DNA of 16,030 bases from an uncultured beta proteobacterium (GTDB lineage Bacteria; Pseudomonadota; Gammaproteobacteria; Burkholderiales; Burkholderiaceae_C): assembly GCA_903944555.1 (NCBI GenBank), contig CAJASG010000581.1:1-16030 (forward strand), in the 5' to 3' direction. The position numbers and the translations under genes were made by a program. How positions within the stretch are numbered: position 1 is the first letter of the stretch; each line of letters starts with the position of its first letter. Below, one piece after another: positions 1-9,400 of the stretch. The notes beneath the pieces were generated by a model. It saw nothing but the letters and a program-made list of their open reading frames with translations. It was not told where the DNA came from and did not search any database.

Positions 1-1
1 C

Positions 2-1852
2 AAAGAAGCCGCCTTGGCCGCAACCTTCAACCTGCGCCTGCGCACGGCATTAGAAAGCGTTGCTGGGAACGTGATGATTGCCGATGATGGCAACAACGTC
101 ATTTTCATGAACAAGGCCGTGGAGAACATGCTCAACGTGGCCGAGAGTGACATCCGCAAAGACCTGCCCAACTTCAGTACCGGGAAGGTTCTGGGCTCGA
201 ATATCGACATTTTCCACAAGAACCCCGCCCATCAACGTGACATGCTCGCCAAACTGCGCAGCACCTACAGCACCCATATCAAGGTTGGTGGCCGCACGTT
301 CGGATTGATTGCCAACCCCATCATTGATGCCCACGGCCAGCGCGCCGGAACAGTGGTGGAGTGGCAGGACAAAACCGCAGAACTGGCGGCCCGCGAAGTT
401 GAACTAAAAGTCATGGATGAAAACCTGCGCATTCGCAATGCGCTGGAGAAATGCTCCACCAACGTCATGATTGCCGATGCCGGCAACGTCATCGTTTACA
501 TGAACGAGACGGTCAGTGCCATGATGCAAAGAAATGAAAGCGAACTGCGTAAAGTTTTGCCGAACTTTGATGCCCACAACCTCATGGGCCAGCTCATCGA
601 CGTTTTCCACAAAAATCCGGCCCACCAGCGCGGCTTACTGGCGGGTCTAAGCACCACCTTTAAAACGCAGATCCAGGTCGGAAGCCTCCACTTTGGCCTG
701 ATCGCCAACCCCATTTTGAATGCCCAAGGCGAACGCGTGGGTACCGTCGTTGAATGGTCGGACCGCACGTCAGAAGTCGGCGTTGAACGGGAAGTAGCCG
801 ACGCCGTGGACGCCGCAGCGCAAGGTGATTTCAGCAAACGTCTTTCAATGCTGGGTAAGGCTGGGTTTTTTGCGAACTTGGCAACAGGTATGAACGACCT
901 GATGAACACCAGTGAGCAAGGCCTTACCGATGTAGCCGAAGTGCTGGCAGCATTTGCCGAGGGCAATCTGACCAAACGTATCGAGCGCGACTACCAAGGG
1001 CTCTTTGGCAAGGTAAAGGACAACGCAAACACAACGGCCGACAACCTCGCGCGGGTCATGGGTGAAGTACGCGCCGCCGCCGACGCACTCACGGGCGCTG
1101 CCAATCAGGTCTCCGCTACCGCGCAGGCACTGAGTCAGGCGGCCAGCGAACAGGCGGCCAGCGTGGAAGAAACCAGCGCATCCATTGACGCCATGTCAGC
1201 ATCCATCAGCCAAAACAGCGACAACGCCAAAGTTACGGACGGCATGGCAACCAAAGCCAGCCAAGAAGCTTCGGATGGTGGCAGTGCGGTCAGCCAGACC
1301 GTTACGGCCATGAAACAGATTGCCGCCAAAATTGGCATCGTCGACGACATCGCCTACCAGACCAATCTGCTGGCGCTGAACGCAGCTATTGAAGCGGCCC
1401 GCGCCGGCGAGCACGGAAAAGGATTTGCAGTGGTTGCCGCGGAAGTTCGCAAACTCGCGGAGCGCAGTCAAGAAGCTGCCAAAGAGATTGGGGAACTGGC
1501 CAGCAACAGCGTCACCACAGCGGAGCGCGCAGGAAAATTGCTTGATGAAATTGTGCCCAGTATCCGAAAAACCAGCGAGTTGGTGCAAGAGATCTCTGCA
1601 GCAAGTGCCGAACAAAGCGGGTCGGTGGTGCAGATCGGCGGGGCTATGGGGCAGCTCAGCAAGGCAACACAACAAAATGCCAGTGCCAGTGAAGAGCTGG
1701 CGGCAACCAGCGAGGAGCTGTCTGGTCAAGCGGAGCAATTGCAGCAAAGCGTGGCGTTCTTCAACACCGGAGACGGCGGGCCACGAGTGCGCAGCCGCCA
1801 TGAGCCGCAGGGGAATGAGCGCCGGGCGCCGTTGCCACGGTTAACGCGCTAA
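2..1852 (+). CDS. Methyl-accepting chemotaxis protein with tandem PAS domains (5' end outside window)
   Basis: The frame is open to the left edge with no stop, so the true start lies outside; a TTG at base 14 is the first possible start inside but is not a credible one. Counting from that TTG, two similar PAS domains lie at about residues 11-125 and 141-255, then a HAMP-like or linker region at 256-355 with two repeats of the form GDFSKRL / GNLTKRI, then a long coiled-coil signalling domain at 360-583. The hairpin tip that contacts CheA and CheW is intact ([20 protein letters not shown], residues 444-463), so the protein should signal to the flagellar kinase CheA. No membrane segment is visible, so a soluble receptor sensing an internal cue through PAS is possible, but the missing N-terminus could hold membrane helices. 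The C-terminus has no CheR-tethering pentapeptide. The family is certain; the ligand and PAS cofactor are unknown. Confidence 0.95.
   Translation, partial: KEAALAATFNLRLRTALESVAGNVMIADDGNNVIFMNKAVENMLNVAESDIRKDLPNFSTGKVLGSNIDIFHKNPAHQRDMLAKLRSTYSTHIKVGGRTFGLIANPIIDAHGQRAGTVVEWQDKTAELAAREVELKVMDENLRIRNALEKCSTNVMIADAGNVIVYMNETVSAMMQRNESELRKVLPNFDAHNLMGQLIDVFHKNPAHQRGLLAGLSTTFKTQIQVGSLHFGLIANPILNAQGERVGTVVEWSDRTSEVGVEREVADAVDAAAQGDFSKRLSMLGKAGFFANLATGMNDLMNTSEQGLTDVAEVLAAFAEGNLTKRIERDYQGLFGKVKDNANTTADNLARVMGEVRAAADALTGAANQVSATAQALSQAASEQAASVEETSASIDAMSASISQNSDNAKVTDGMATKASQEASDGGSAVSQTVTAMKQIAAKIGIVDDIAYQTNLLALNAAIEAARAGEHGKGFAVVAAEVRKLAERSQEAAKEIGELASNSVTTAERAGKLLDEIVPSIRKTSELVQEISAASAEQSGSVVQIGGAMGQLSKATQQNASASEELAATSEELSGQAEQLQQSVAFFNTGDGGPRVRSRHEPQGNERRAPLPRLTR
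44..778 (+). repeat. Internal duplication: two copies of a PAS-domain coding segment
   Basis: Bases about 44-388 and 434-778 encode two PAS domains that align along their whole length. Shared blocks include NVMIAD, the FHKNPAHQR segment, GLIANPI and GTVVEW. The DNA is clearly related but diverged, so this is an old tandem duplication within the receptor gene and not a recent one. Both copies keep the same conserved blocks. Confidence 0.85.
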
Positions 1853-1877
1853 CAAACGCTGCATTGAGGATCAAGAA

Positions 1878-3233
1878 GTGACCGGTCTGTTAAATGTATG
1901 CACTGTGGCGCTCACTTTGAGCATTGCAGCCACGCAAGCCGCCGCCTGGAGTGATCACCGGTTTCCAAGCTACAGAACATTCGAACGCATGCAGGAAGTG
2001 GCTCAGGCTGCGTCGATCAAAGCTGAACCACTGGCAACTTTTCTGAAGGCCGAAGAAGCTTCCATCGAAAAGCTATTGGCACGACAGGCCGCTTGGTCCG
2101 AGGCCAACCTCGACTTCTATCCAGCGCTACCGGCTGAATTGGTATTCCGGGCCGATGCGTCACGCAGTGACGACGCGCGAAAGAAGGCTTTTTTGATGGC
2201 GCTGAGGATGGCACCTAATGCCCCGTTTGCGCTGTATTTTCAGCCGGATGCACGCAAACCGCGTCCTAATAAAAAGCCGCTACCCCACAGTGCAGTGAAT
2301 ACGCTTCCCGTCGCAGCCAGCGTGGCGTTCAGCTATTTCCCACTGGATGCTGGAGAGGCAATCGATGTTCTGTCCGTCCTTGCTACAGCGACCGAAGAAC
2401 CGGACAACGGTCTTGATATCAAACTATGGGAAGACAGTCCATCGGACTGGGGAAAAGCGATGGGACTGGGGTCACTACCCTTTGGAAATCCGTCCCTGCC
2501 CTACTCGTCCCAAGCGCCGTTTCATATGGGTTTCTACCATGAGAGCCCACTGATCTACAAAGCGGCCGAATTTGTGCGGCATACCTTTCCGCTTATGCGT
2601 CACCACCAACTGGCAACGCTATCTACTCTGGCATTTCGGACCGGCCACCCCTATTGGGGCTGGCGCTTCGCGGGCATGTCCTTGCACTATTTGCAGGACC
2701 TGACCCAACCATTCCACGCGAGTCTGTCACCCGGGTCCAGTGCCGTAAAAATGATTGGCATCAATGTGCTGGCCATGGCGGGTCTGCCCAAGTGGAAAGA
2801 AGACATGGTGATCCTGCTGTCTAACAGACACTTGGTGCTGGAGTACTTTCAGGCAGGCTGGTTACTGCGCAACGCCATACAGCAGCGCGACACATCCGTC
2901 GAAATTTCCTTGCGCTCGATGGAGCGAGATGCAAGCTACCCAGCTTGGGGCGAAAACTATGTACGCGATGTCGTTTCAGCGCAGGCGGCCGCTCAAGGAG
3001 CCAGCGCCGTTAAGTCCTTACTGCAGGCCATGCCTGAGAACTATGTCAACAACCCACAGTTTGATTACGGACCGCAAGCTGACAAGATCGCATTGAACGA
3101 TGAAGTGGACCGAGGCGCATCCGCCGAGTCGCGCCAACGTATCGAATCTGAAATTTCCAATTTGCTGGGCAATTTCGGGGCCCATAGCAGAAATGCCATA
3201 CGCGGCATCCTAAAGGCCAGCGTCAAGCCTTAG
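1878..3233 (+). CDS. Exported zinc phospholipase C / P1 nuclease-fold hydrolase (predicted)
   Basis: A 451-residue protein with a GTG start, chosen because GAGGA sits seven bases upstream (1866-1870) and no ATG is available before it. Residues 1-23 form a signal peptide-like hydrophobic stretch ending AAA, with cleavage predicted just before Trp24. The n-region has no Lys or Arg, which is unusual. A Trp at the mature N-terminus is a zinc ligand in phospholipase C and S1/P1 nucleases. Further on, HYLQDLTQPFH (H270, D274, H280) has the H-x3-D-x5-H spacing of Bacillus cereus PLC, and H318-x3-E322 matches its H142-x3-E146 pair. Ligands equivalent to PLC Asp55, His69 and His14 could not be assigned securely. 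The mature protein (about 428 residues) is much longer than B. cereus PLC, with a long insertion before the first helix motif. It starts 25 bases after the chemoreceptor gene, so may be co-transcribed. The substrate (phospholipid, nucleic acid or other phosphate ester) cannot be told. Confidence 0.68.
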   Translation: MTGLLNVCTVALTLSIAATQAAAWSDHRFPSYRTFERMQEVAQAASIKAEPLATFLKAEEASIEKLLARQAAWSEANLDFYPALPAELVFRADASRSDDARKKAFLMALRMAPNAPFALYFQPDARKPRPNKKPLPHSAVNTLPVAASVAFSYFPLDAGEAIDVLSVLATATEEPDNGLDIKLWEDSPSDWGKAMGLGSLPFGNPSLPYSSQAPFHMGFYHESPLIYKAAEFVRHTFPLMRHHQLATLSTLAFRTGHPYWGWRFAGMSLHYLQDLTQPFHASLSPGSSAVKMIGINVLAMAGLPKWKEDMVILLSNRHLVLEYFQAGWLLRNAIQQRDTSVEISLRSMERDASYPAWGENYVRDVVSAQAAAQGASAVKSLLQAMPENYVNNPQFDYGPQADKIALNDEVDRGASAESRQRIESEISNLLGNFGAHSRNAIRGILKASVKP

Positions 3234-3379
3234 CAAGACCGAAATGCGCAATTGACAAATTGCAAGGCACCAGCCGCCCACCCCCTCAGAATAAAGCGTT
3301 CTGTTCACACTTAATTGCACGACATGGTGCCGAGTAAAGAAGCAACAGAAGTTCGTCCATCATAGAACGGGGGCAACCA
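3234..3379. other. Intergenic region with two small perfect inverted repeats
   Basis: This gap lies between the hydrolase gene and the CBS-domain gene. It contains gcaatt-gaca-aattgc (3248-3263) and cagaa-taaagcg-ttctg (3287-3303). Neither is followed by a T-run, so neither is a good terminator. The first overlaps a TTGACA hexamer (3252-3257), but no matching -10 box sits 16-18 bases downstream. A promoter for the CBS gene is likely somewhere here but is not identified. Confidence 0.25.
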
Positions 3380-3841
3380 ATGGGAGAGCGCTTGACCACA
3401 GGTGAAATATGTACACGCAACGTCACCATTGCATTCAAACGAACGCCATTGAGCAGCGCTGCGAGGTTGATGCGGGAGAACCATGTCGGCTGCCTTGTGG
3501 TTGTGGAGGAAACGGCGGGCATGCAGGTGGTTGTGGGCTTGCTAACCGACCGCGACATCGTTACTGCCGTCATCGCACCCGGCCTTGATCTCGACAGTTT
3601 TTACGTAGAAGACGTAATGACCGTCGACCTGGTTACCGCACGCGAAGAAGATTCATTGATTGATCTGATGCATTCCATGCGACGTAAGGGCGTGCGGCGC
3701 ATGCCCGTCATCGGAGCCCAGGGCGAGTTGGTGGGAATAGTGACGCTGGACGATGTACTGGAAATTGTTTCCGAAGAACTCGGTCTGCTGGTGGCTGCAA
3801 TCGCGAGCGAAGGCGAACGCGAGCACCAGATGCGCAAATAG
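3380..3841 (+). CDS. CBS-domain pair protein
   Basis: A 153-residue soluble protein made almost wholly of two CBS domains, at about residues 6-66 and 76-135. Each ends in the usual strand-helix signature: GLLTDRDI (53-60) and GIVTLDDVLEI (119-129). CBS pairs fold as a Bateman module that binds adenosyl ligands such as AMP, ATP or S-adenosylmethionine, or sometimes nucleic acid, and act as sensors. There is no attached enzyme, transporter or kinase domain, so this is a stand-alone module whose partner is unknown. Start ATG at 3380 has a G-rich stretch (gggggc) a few bases upstream acting as a weak ribosome binding site. No signal peptide or membrane segment is visible. The family assignment is firm; the biological role is not. 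Confidence 0.93.
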   Translation: MGERLTTGEICTRNVTIAFKRTPLSSAARLMRENHVGCLVVVEETAGMQVVVGLLTDRDIVTAVIAPGLDLDSFYVEDVMTVDLVTAREEDSLIDLMHSMRRKGVRRMPVIGAQGELVGIVTLDDVLEIVSEELGLLVAAIASEGEREHQMRK

Positions 3842-4007
3842 ACCAAGCCGCAACGGCATGCACCGTTTCAATTCGCTGGCTGGACATGCCGGACGAGGTG
3901 CTGGTGCAACTCGACTTGGTCGTGGGTGTCGTTCACAGCCGCTTTGGCTTGGCAATCCATTCGAAAAATGAGCCTATCAATAAGCGCAATATTTGCAGAA
4001 TAGACCG

Positions 4008-4014
4008 AAGGAGG
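4008..4014 (+). promoter_or_regulatory. Strong Shine-Dalgarno site (AAGGAGG) fixing the start of the DUF3135-like gene
   Basis: AAGGAGG lies six bases before ATG 4021. The same frame is open back to an ATG at 3886, but the added 45 residues have no good ribosome binding site and do not resemble the family, so the downstream start is preferred. Confidence 0.75.
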
Positions 4015-4020
4015 TTCGCC

Positions 4021-4362
4021 ATGCTCAACAGCGAAAAACTGCCCACTTTCGATGCCCTTGTGGCATTTCATCAACGCGATCCGCTCGGTTATGAACAATT
4101 TCGCACGGAGATGTTGAGTAACGCGATCAATGCTGCGCCGCCCAGAATCCGGCCGTCGCTGTCCCGAACACTCGACACCATCAATGCTGTGAGGCAAAAA
4201 AAGACACCATTGGAAGCTGCGTCATTCGCCTTTTCATTGATGTGCGAATCGCTTGATGAACTCAAAGATGCCTTACATGAATTCAATGCTGCCAGTGCTG
4301 AATTACAGGCCATCATCATCGTTGAAAACCTGAAACACAGGTCACTTAGCTACGTGAAATGA
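4021..4362 (+). CDS. DUF3135-like small protein of unknown function
   Basis: A 113-residue protein without signal peptide or membrane segment, probably cytoplasmic and helical. The N-terminal pattern LPTFDALVAFHQRDP followed by an AP-containing segment (residues 39-40), a basic stretch, and a second helix region with a short acidic tail resembles my recollection of the DUF3135 family of proteobacterial proteins, for which I know no established function. The match is from memory and was not tested by a profile search. The start is set by AAGGAGG six bases upstream. It follows the CBS-domain gene after 179 bases, so co-transcription is possible but not shown. It converges with the REC-EAL gene on the other strand, 56 bases apart. 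Confidence 0.75.
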   Translation: MLNSEKLPTFDALVAFHQRDPLGYEQFRTEMLSNAINAAPPRIRPSLSRTLDTINAVRQKKTPLEAASFAFSLMCESLDELKDALHEFNAASAELQAIIIVENLKHRSLSYVK

Positions 4363-4397
4363 AGCCGGCTGACGGTGTTAGCTCCGTTGCTGCTGGC

Positions 4398-4411
4398 CAG
4401 GGAGAACCCTG
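4398..4411 (+). terminator. Possible weak terminator hairpin between convergent genes
   Basis: CAGGG-AGAA-CCCTG forms a perfect five-pair stem with a four-base loop in the 56-base gap between two convergent genes. The bases after it on the + strand (ttagtctt) are only partly T-rich. The position suits a terminator, but the stem is short. Confidence 0.3.
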
Positions 4412-4418
4412 TTAGTCT

Positions 4419-5609
4419 TCAGAAATTTGAAACTTCCCGCTTCATCCATTCTGAGCAAGCTGCAAAAGGCATAGGGCGTGCTACGTAATAGCCTTGCACC
4501 ACGGTGCCACCGCAAGCCCGTAGAAATGTCATTTGCTCGAGTGTCTCCACCCCCTCAGCGATCACACCCATGCCCAGATTAAGTCCAATGGTCAGTGAAA
4601 TGCGCAAAATGGCTTCCGCTTTACGTTCCGTGGCAGCCCGTTGCACAAATCGCGCATCGATTTTCAGCTCTTTGAATGGCAAATCGACCAACTGCCCCAA
4701 GCTGGAGTAGCCAGTTCCAAAATCATCAATCGACAAAACAAAGCCCATCATTGACAAGCGGGTCAACGTTTCCATGGCCTGTGTGCGCTCGGCCATCAAC
4801 TTGCTCTCAGTGACCTCAATGATCAAGTCCTGGGGCTGTAAACCCATTGTTTCAACCATCTTTTCCAATCGCTCCGGCATGGACAAATTCATCGCCGTGT
4901 CCATCGACATATTGATGGCCGCCTTGATGGAGAGGCCATGCGTGCGCCAACTTGCCAAGTCGCGCAAAACTTGGTTGGCCATTGAAAAAAATAATTCATC
5001 CGACAAACCTGCTGATTCGATCGCCGGAATAAACAAGCCCGGCCCGATCATTCCGCCAGATTCCTGCGGCCAACGTGCCAGCGCTTCGACACTGACCGTT
5101 GTGTTGCTGTCAACATTGACTTTGGGCTGGTACCAGGGAATGAATTCGCAGCCCCGAAGCGCCTGTTGCAAACGCTGCGGAGTCAACGCTTGTTCAACGC
5201 GCTGAGGGCTCAAGCCATCCACGCGCGGTTGCCGGCTTGCCAACAACTCACTCAATCGCGCGGGATCGCAGGGTTTGCTCATTACCCCCAACAAATCAAA
5301 TTTATGGGCCACCGCCAAGCCTGCTGCACTGCTCAAAATCTCATCGTGCATGCCTGAGAGCAAAATAAGCGAAGCGGCAAAGCCACGCTGTGCCAGATGG
5401 CGCATCAGCACCAGCCCATCCATACCAGGCATCGACAAATCACAGATGATGACGTCAATGTTTTGCCCATGGCGCTCAAACTGCTCCAATGCCGCGTCAC
5501 CGCCGTTGGCCAGCAGTACATGACTCCAGCCCAGCGTGGTGAGCTGCGCGCTGATCATCTCCAGTTGAAACTCATCGTCATCAACCAATAACACCATGTG
5601 CTCTGTCAT
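4419..5609 (-). CDS. Response regulator with EAL c-di-GMP phosphodiesterase domain (REC-EAL)
   Basis: A 396-residue two-domain protein. Residues 5-122 are a receiver with acidic residues D10-D12, phosphoacceptor D57, S85 and K112. Residues about 145-390 are an EAL domain that should hydrolyse c-di-GMP to pGpG. Catalytic and metal-binding positions appear complete: E175 of the EAL motif, N233, E265, D295-D296 in DDFGTG, K316, E352 and Q372. Length and order match the RocR/PvrR type of regulator, in which phosphorylation state alters phosphodiesterase activity. It is the last gene of a - strand cluster, 22 bases after the HDOD gene, and its likely phosphodonor is the Hpt domain of the hybrid kinase encoded two genes upstream; that pairing is inferred from position. 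A second ATG four codons in is a possible alternative start. Confidence 0.94.
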   Translation of the reverse strand: MTEHMVLLVDDDEFQLEMISAQLTTLGWSHVLLANGGDAALEQFERHGQNIDVIICDLSMPGMDGLVLMRHLAQRGFAASLILLSGMHDEILSSAAGLAVAHKFDLLGVMSKPCDPARLSELLASRQPRVDGLSPQRVEQALTPQRLQQALRGCEFIPWYQPKVNVDSNTTVSVEALARWPQESGGMIGPGLFIPAIESAGLSDELFFSMANQVLRDLASWRTHGLSIKAAINMSMDTAMNLSMPERLEKMVETMGLQPQDLIIEVTESKLMAERTQAMETLTRLSMMGFVLSIDDFGTGYSSLGQLVDLPFKELKIDARFVQRAATERKAEAILRISLTIGLNLGMGVIAEGVETLEQMTFLRACGGTVVQGYYVARPMPFAACSEWMKREVSNF

Positions 5610-5631
5610 TTTTCGCTGCCTAATTCAAATT

Positions 5632-6498
5632 TCAGGGCTGGCCCAGCAGGTCCTGTAGACCCTCGGACAACTCGGTCCAGTCGCCAAAGTGTGATCCACC
5701 TTGCTGCGCTGGTAAGGATATGCGCTGCGCCAGCGCTTCGGGCCACAAAGCGTCAACTTGACCGGAGTCGAGCGGCTGCTCACTCACCCAGGACTGCCAT
5801 GCCGCAAGCTGGATCAGTGCGGTCAATGTGGCAACATGCGGGCTGACTGGCTGCGTATCCAAACCACCAATCACCTCCGAAAACAACACTGGAAACTGCC
5901 ACCGTTGAACCAACTCGGCACCCACTTCGGCATAGCTGTAGCCCATCGCCGCACGCTCAACAGATATACGAGTGGGCGCAAAGGGGCCCACTTGAGCGTC
6001 CAGCGCAAGCGTTTGTGTAGCGGCCCCTTGGCGCATCACAAGTTGCCCCAGGCAGTGCAGCAGGCCCAACGTGTAGGCCAGTTCCCCATCCACCCCAGCA
6101 TGCACTGACCAACGGCGGGCCAGCGCAGCGGTACGCAGGCTGTGCTGCCAAAAGGTTTTATGAAGCTCAGCAGGAAATTTTTCAAAGCAACTCATCAAGC
6201 CCAAACTAATGACCAGCGAACGCGCGTTCATGAAGCCCAGTAGCTGTACCGCCTCGTTAGCGGTACTGATGGTTTGTGGCCTGTGATAGCGCGCGGAATT
6301 CGCCTGGCGCAGTAAGCGAGCGCAAATGACGGGGTCACTGGTAATGAGCTGCGCCAGAGTATTTACGGGCAATGCCGGGTTGTCAAAGCTGGTTAGCAGC
6401 GCTTGCAGCACGCGGGGAACGACCGGCAAGGCGCGTGCCTGCTCAAACAGCAGAGAAAGACTCATGATGTTTTCGCTTGGATTGCGGGCTGTTGTCAT
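5632..6498 (-). CDS. HDOD-domain signalling protein
   Basis: A 288-residue soluble protein. Residues about 18-215 form an HDOD domain, seen in LPVVPRVLQALL (24-35), the SDP motif (54-56), ARLLRQANSARY (60-71), and the helix containing H119. At the position where true HD hydrolases have His-Asp this protein has H148-C149, so hydrolase activity is not expected; loss of this pair is normal for HDOD proteins, which act as signalling or scaffold modules. The C-terminal 70 residues have no recognised domain. Its ATG overlaps the stop codon of the hybrid kinase as ATGA, which suggests translational coupling. The REC-EAL gene follows 22 bases later. A second start at residue 12 is possible, as neither start has a clear ribosome binding site. 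The role is probably linked to the kinase or the phosphodiesterase. Confidence 0.92.
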   Translation of the reverse strand: MTTARNPSENIMSLSLLFEQARALPVVPRVLQALLTSFDNPALPVNTLAQLITSDPVICARLLRQANSARYHRPQTISTANEAVQLLGFMNARSLVISLGLMSCFEKFPAELHKTFWQHSLRTAALARRWSVHAGVDGELAYTLGLLHCLGQLVMRQGAATQTLALDAQVGPFAPTRISVERAAMGYSYAEVGAELVQRWQFPVLFSEVIGGLDTQPVSPHVATLTALIQLAAWQSWVSEQPLDSGQVDALWPEALAQRISLPAQQGGSHFGDWTELSEGLQDLLGQP

Positions 6499-9400
6499 GA
6501 TGCTAAATGTGCATTAATTCGCTGTACCGCGCCGGCCAGCGCGCTGGACACGTCGTGTGCCAATGCGCTGTAGCGGGCTTGGTCTTGCGCTCTGACTGCG
6601 TCTTCAATTGCTTGGCATATCTCGCCCAGCGCCAGCGCACCGACGGATCGAGCTGCCGACTTCAAGGTGTGCGCCACCTGCGTGAGTGTGACCAGATCAC
6701 CCTCGGTCAAAGCGGCTTCAATCTGGCTGCACTGCTGGTGCGCGCCGGTCATAAACTTTTGCAAGAGCCGCTGGTGCATTGCGGGGTTTTTGCCTATCAG
6801 CTTGGTGAGTGTTTCGGGGTCCCAGATGGGCAGCGGCTCGTCAGGCTGGCGCGCTTGGGCGTGCAGATCGGGGATCTGGTCTGCACCAACCGCCAGCGGA
6901 AGCCACGTATTCAACATTTCGCCCAGCTCACGCATTCGCAAGGGCTTGCACAGGTAGCCGTCCATACCGCGGTCGTGGCACCGCTCAGCCTCACCTTGCA
7001 TTGCGTTGGCAGTGATGGCGATGATGGGCAAGTGCGTACCAGATGACACGGACGACTCCGTCTGCCGGATAGCGGCTGTTAGCTCAAAGCCGTCCAGATT
7101 GGGCATGTGGCAATCAGTCAGCAATAAGGCGTAGCGTGGACGTGGGCCGACAAGACCTGCGCGCCACATGGCAAGGGCCTGTTCACCGTCTATGGCGACT
7201 TCGCACGCATAGCCCAGCAGGCGAAGTTGCTCCTGCATCACCTCGCGGTTGGTTTCGTTGTCTTCGGCCATCAAGATCAACTGGCCAGCTAGGGCTGCTG
7301 CTTCCACGCTGGGGGCTTTTCGCTGGCTATCGCTTGCCAAGGCAGTATTGGTAACTAACGGGTTTACGCCAAGGCGATTGCTCGCAAGGGCCACGCCGTT
7401 TAATAGATCATGGAGAAGCAATGGACGGGACTGAACTTCGACACCATGGGCTTCGGTGCCGCTGGTGCGTTGCCGTACCAAGCGAACGACACGAGAGTCA
7501 AGCTTCCACCCTCCATGCAGATTTTGTTCGCTGCCAACAGCCTGCGTCAAGTCCATTAGTAACACGGTGCTGCCCGAGGACTGGGTCAAAAGGGACTGTG
7601 CAGAAGTGAGGTCGGGCAGCGCTGTCACCGTGGCACCTACCGAGCCGAGATAAGTCTGAAACAGCGTCATGCATGCCGAGCTGGGGCTGATTGCCAGTAC
7701 ATTGACACCCTTCAGGTCTGGCCGCGCGGGCGCAATGTGGCCCTCAGGCGCGGTTGCCGCTTGCAGCGGCAACTCCACGGTGAATTCAGAACCCACACCA
7801 GGTGCGCTTTGCACGCTGATGCGACCGTGCAGCATTTCAACCAGCCGCTGAGTAATCGACAGGCCGAGGCCCGTGCCGCCAAAACGGCGCACGGTACTGG
7901 CATCTGCCTGGGTGAAGGGCTGAAACAGTTTGGCGAGCACTTCAGGGCTCATGCCAATACCGTTGTCAATCACACTCAGGTGCAAACAAGTCGACCCGTC
8001 CAAATGGGTGCAAGGCTGCACATGCAGCAGGGCATGGCCAGACCGGTGCGAGACAAACTTAAGCGCATTGCCCAGCAGGTTGAGCAATATCTGCCGAAGC
8101 CGTGTCGGGTCGCAAATGATCCACTCGGGCAGACTGGGGTCAACGAACACAGAAATTTCGACATCCTTGCTGCGGGCCGTGTTGAGCATCAGCTGCGCTG
8201 CGCCCTCCACCACCTCGCGCAGTGGGGTGGCAATCTGCTCAATATCAAGCTTTCCGGCCTCAATCTTGGAGAAATCCAGAATGTCGTTAAGGATATTCAA
8301 CAACGCCATGGACGAACTATTGATGGTGGCCAGCATGCGGCTCTGCTCAGACGTGAGTTTGGTTTGCGCCAACACATCGGCCATGCCAATCACACCATTC
8401 ATGGGGGTGCGAATTTCGTGGCTCATATTGGCCAAAAATTCTGATTTCGCCCGGTTCGATGCGTCCGCCTGTTGACGGGCGATGGTGAGCTCGGTGGTGC
8501 GTAGCGCTACCAGTTGCTCAAGACCATGGCGGTGGCGGTCTAGTTCATCTGCCAGGCGCTTTTTCTCGGTAATGTCTTCCTGAACAGACACGTAGTGCGT
8601 GGCAACGCCCAGCGCATCGCGCAGTGGCGAGATTTTTACCCAATCGGTATACCAGGTGCCATCCTTGCGCCGGTTGATAAGCTCGCCACTCCAGACGTCG
8701 CCTTGGGTAAGGCTTTGCCACATGGCTTCATAGGTGCTGCGCGGCGTCTCGTCTGTGTGCAGAAACCGTGGATTTTTTCCAATAACATCATCACGGCTGT
8801 AGCCGGTTTTACGAAAGAACGCTTCATTGGCGTAGTCAATGCAGCCGGTCAGATCGGTGATCAACACGCTGGCAGGGCTTTGTTCGGCCACCTGCGAGAG
8901 TTTGCGCACCAATTCTTCGGCCTGTTTGCGCTCAGTGATGTCATCGTACACACCTAGTACGCCAAACACCTGCCCACTCTGGTCTTTGAGCGGAATTTTG
9001 GAGGTCCGCAGCCACATCATATTGCCCTGTGGAGTGACCTGTTGTTCATCATAAAAAATCTTGCCAACACCACCGTCCATGACCTGTTGGTCATCCGCAC
9101 GGTAAAACGCGGCATGGACGGCCCAACCCATTTGGTAGTCGTCCTTACCCACCATATCTGCAGGGGTTTGCTGGCCCGCATCTTGGGCAAAAAGGGTATT
9201 GCACCCGAGGTAGTTGAGTTGCAGGTCTTTCCAGAACACGCGCATCGGAATGGCATCAATCACGGTTTTGAGAAGACTGAGTGCTTCAGCCAGCGCTAGT
9301 TCAGCGAGTTTGCGCTCGGTAACATCCTGTATCGTGCCCAGCGAGCGCACTGGCTTTCCGGTGGAATCAAACTCAGAGCGGCAACGCTCGGACACCCATT

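Noticed and set aside
1196..1801. - strand open frame of 201 codons
   Set aside because: It is antisense to the highly conserved chemoreceptor signalling domain, and its composition is a mirror of that gene.
3248..3263. Inverted repeat gcaatt-gaca-aattgc as a terminator or promoter
   Set aside because: The stem is short and AT-rich with no T-run, and its TTGACA has no matching -10 box at the right distance.
3886..4020. Possible 45-residue N-terminal extension of the DUF3135-like protein
   Set aside because: AAGGAGG six bases before ATG 4021 gives a much better start, and the extension has no conserved feature.
6046..6057. Loss of the His-Asp pair (His-Cys) in the HDOD protein as a broken enzyme
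   Set aside because: HDOD domains are defined by lacking the catalytic HD residues, so this is normal for the family and not a defect.
7737..8444. + strand open frame of 235 codons
   Set aside because: It is opposite the ATPase and HisKA coding part of the kinase and has no family features.
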